Below the pieces are notes generated by a model. It was given only the letters and a program-made list of their open reading frames with translations. It ran no database searches and was not told the origin of the DNA. Below are positions 5,898-7,165 of a stretch of DNA of 7,165 nucleotides, piece after piece; positions within the stretch are counted from its first letter, which is position 1; each line of letters begins with the position of its first letter. The DNA is from Burkholderiales bacterium. GTDB lineage: Bacteria; Pseudomonadota; Gammaproteobacteria; Burkholderiales; Burkholderiaceae. Position numbers and translations under genes: made by a program. Where the stretch lies: assembly GCA_947371645.1 (NCBI GenBank), contig CANBQJ010000187.1, positions 1 through 7,165 of the forward strand, written 5' to 3'.

Positions 5898-5903
5898 TAC
5901 AGT
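5898..5903 (+). promoter_or_regulatory. Possible -10 element just before the truncated haemoglobin gene
   Basis: TACAGT is a fair -10 hexamer ending 7 bases before the ATG at 5911. It would place the transcript start at or next to the start codon. No TTGACA-like -35 stands 16-18 bases upstream (the sequence there is GTCACT). Weak evidence. Confidence 0.22.
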
Positions 5904-5910
5904 TCGGGGC

Positions 5911-6348
5911 ATGGCCCAAGACCCCACTCCCACCGACCCTGCTGGCGACAGCAGCAATGAACTGGCTGCGCCCACTGTGTATGAACAGCTGGGCGGCGAC
6001 GTCCGTGTTCGTGCGCTGGTGGACCGCTTCTATGACCTGATGGACCTGGAGCCGGCGTATGCCGTGTTGCGTGCCGTGCACGGCACCACGCTGGACGAAG
6101 CCCGCGACAAGCTCTATTGGTTCTTGTCGGGCTGGCTGGGTGGCCCCAACCTGTTCATCGAACGCTTTGGCCACCCCAGGCTGCGTGCGCGCCACATGCC
6201 GTTTGCCATCGGCATCCAGGAGCGTGACCAGTGGCTGGCCTGCATGGCGCAGGCCATGACAGAGCTGCAGGTGGATGGGCCTTTGAATGAGCGCCTGCAA
6301 AAGGCTTTTTTCCAGACCGCAGACTGGATGCGCAACGTCAACGTGTGA
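5911..6348 (+). CDS. Group II truncated haemoglobin (trHbO type)
   Basis: This 145-residue globin has a 2-over-2 helical fold expected to bind haem and O2 or NO in the cytoplasm. Family roles include NO/peroxide detoxification and low-oxygen physiology. Diagnostic features are YEQLGG (24-29) at the start of the globin, FYDLMD (40-45) with Tyr41 at the likely B10 position, FLSGWLGGPNLF (71-82), FGHPRLRARHMPF (86-98) with His95 as proximal F8 ligand, and ERDQWLACM (104-112) with Trp108 as the G8 tryptophan typical of group II. The first about 22 residues are Pro/Asp-rich and likely disordered. The start is ATG 5911; the only nearby ribosome-site-like sequence is GGGG abutting it, so translation may be leaderless or weak. 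It is the last plus-strand gene, 68 bases after the FleN-like gene, and converges on the Smr gene 24 bases away. The function is unrelated to chemotaxis. Confidence 0.95.
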   Translation: MAQDPTPTDPAGDSSNELAAPTVYEQLGGDVRVRALVDRFYDLMDLEPAYAVLRAVHGTTLDEARDKLYWFLSGWLGGPNLFIERFGHPRLRARHMPFAIGIQERDQWLACMAQAMTELQVDGPLNERLQKAFFQTADWMRNVNV

Positions 6349-6365
6349 GTGGGTGGTCGCGGGCA

Positions 6366-6382
6366 GGTGGGCTCAACCCACC
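6366..6382. terminator. Hairpin between convergent haemoglobin and smr genes
   Basis: GGTGGG (6366-6371) and CCCACC (6377-6382) form a perfect 6-bp stem with a 5-base loop. It overlaps the smr stop codon (6373-6375) and lies 17 bases after the haemoglobin stop. There is no T run on either strand, so it is only a possible bidirectional, non-canonical terminator. No better terminator exists in the 24-base gap. Confidence 0.35.
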
Positions 6383-7074
6383 ATGGCCGCACCCTTCTGG
6401 CTGGACTGCAGCAGCACCACCACGGCGCCCACGCCACCTTCATCTGCACGGGCCTGAACAAAGGCCAGCACCCGCTCGCTTTGCACCAGCCAGCGCTTGA
6501 CCTTGTCGCGCAGCACCGGCTGTTTGCCCGGCGAGCCGAGGCCTTTGCCGTGGACGATGCGCACGCAGCGCCAGCCCTTGAGCTGGGCTTCACGCAAGAA
6601 GCCGCTGGTGGCAATGCGGGCCTCGTCGGTGCGCAGGCCGTGCAAATCCAGTTCGCCTTGCAGGGCCCAGACGCCACGGCGCAATTTGCGCACCACGTCC
6701 ACGCCCAGCTCCGGGCGGCGCCAGGAGAGCGACTCATCCGTTTCCAGCAGGCTCTCGACGTCGAACTCATCCGACAGCGATTCGCTCAAGACAGCCTGTT
6801 CGTCTTGCTGACGCGAAGTGGGCACAGGGGCAGGGCGCGTGGTCACCGGCGCCATGCGGCCGGAGTCGGGCAGGCGGTGCACATTGCCCACCAGCTGTTT
6901 GAACAGCTGGCCTTCCGCTTCACGTGAACGTTGGGCCGCTTCACGGCGAGCTTGCTCCTCACGCTCCTGGGCAGCGCGCGCGGCCGCTTCCTTGGCGGCT
7001 TTGCCCAGTGCACGCTTGAGATCACCAAAATCTCGCAGCGTGACCGAGGGGGGAGGCTTCTTGGGCGGACTCAC
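6373..7074 (-). CDS. Smr-domain protein (MutS2 C-terminal-like nuclease domain)
   Basis: This 233-residue protein has a charged Ala/Arg/Glu-rich helix with coiled-coil character (about 17-60) and a variable acidic middle (90-120). A C-terminal Smr domain (about 140-223) carries LDLHGL (142-147) and VRIVHGKGLGSPGK (171-184), the two conserved histidine motifs of the family. Smr domains bind or cut DNA or RNA; stand-alone proteobacterial Smr proteins such as E. coli YdaL have endonuclease activity and related ones act on stalled ribosomes or mRNA. The exact substrate here is unknown. The start is GTG at 7074, since no ATG lies between it and the core; the ribosome site is poor. The gene follows radC by 22 bases on the same strand and is probably co-transcribed with it. 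The 3' end faces the haemoglobin gene. Confidence 0.93.
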   Translation of the reverse strand: MSPPKKPPPSVTLRDFGDLKRALGKAAKEAAARAAQEREEQARREAAQRSREAEGQLFKQLVGNVHRLPDSGRMAPVTTRPAPVPTSRQQDEQAVLSESLSDEFDVESLLETDESLSWRRPELGVDVVRKLRRGVWALQGELDLHGLRTDEARIATSGFLREAQLKGWRCVRIVHGKGLGSPGKQPVLRDKVKRWLVQSERVLAFVQARADEGGVGAVVVLLQSSQKGAAMVG

Positions 7075-7096
7075 AGCCCTGAGCCTACATCAAGAA

Positions 7097-7165
7097 TCAG
7101 AGCAATCCGCGCTCCGCAAACGACATGGCCCCGGTGTGCCCGACCACCAGGTGATCCAGTACACG
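7097..7165 (-). CDS. radC: RadC (JAB/MPN-domain protein), last 22 residues only
   Basis: The minus strand from the window edge reads RVLDHLVVGHTGAMSFAERGLL and then TGA at 7099-7097. The block of DH(L/I)VVG followed some residues later by SFAERGLL is the characteristic C-terminus of RadC, a JAB/MPN-fold protein named for DNA repair whose biochemical role remains uncertain. The metal-binding HxH motif would lie upstream, beyond 7165. The stop is 22 bases before the smr GTG on the same strand, indicating a shared transcript. Only 22 codons are visible, but the match is distinctive. Confidence 0.88.
   Translation of the reverse strand, partial: RVLDHLVVGHTGAMSFAERGLL

Noticed and set aside
6349..6927. 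Plus-strand open frame after the haemoglobin gene
   Set aside because: It is antisense to the Smr-domain gene, whose conserved LDLHG and HGKG motifs show which strand is real.

Overview
The window looks like chromosomal DNA of a flagellated, high-GC betaproteobacterium, most likely order Burkholderiales. The evidence is a GroEL C-terminus of proteobacterial type with a GGM tail, a DUF3149 small membrane protein (a family I associate with betaproteobacteria), a cheR-cheD-cheB cassette, GC-rich third codon positions, and a candidate FliA-type promoter. I see no insertion sequence, CRISPR array, tRNA, rRNA or clear sign of recent transfer. All genes appear intact except the two cut by the window edges.

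Layout. Positions 1-745 (+) are the 3' end of groEL, closed by a strong intrinsic terminator (770-799). A 54-residue DUF3149 membrane protein (910-1074, -) converges on it and has its own terminator (823-852). Next comes a minus-strand chemosensory adaptation operon, transcribed cheR (3132-3974), cheD (2388-3110), cheB (1246-2373). The genes are 14-21 bases apart and end in a terminator at 1164-1190. A divergent intergenic region (3975-4268) holds a possible sigma-28 promoter for cheR on the minus strand and an extended -10 promoter for a plus-strand pair. That pair is a soluble GGEEF diguanylate cyclase (about 4269-5027) overlapping by ATGA a FlhG/FleN-type MinD-like ATPase (5024-5842). A group II truncated haemoglobin (5911-6348, +) follows. 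It converges on a minus-strand pair: a Smr-domain protein (6373-7074) and the last 22 codons of radC (7097-7165).

How the genes fit together. CheR methylates chemoreceptors, CheB demethylates or deamidates them when phosphorylated, and CheD deamidates receptor glutamines, so the operon supplies the complete adaptation arm of chemotaxis. The divergent pair joins c-di-GMP synthesis to an ATPase of the family that sets flagellar number and position. Positions 3000-5850 therefore form a motility-control neighbourhood. The groEL, DUF3149, haemoglobin and smr/radC genes are unrelated housekeeping or stress functions.

The region is mostly conventional. The points that most deserve a second look are the apparent non-canonical AUC start of the diguanylate cyclase, its translational coupling to the FleN-like ATPase, and the candidate sigma-28 promoter for cheRDB.
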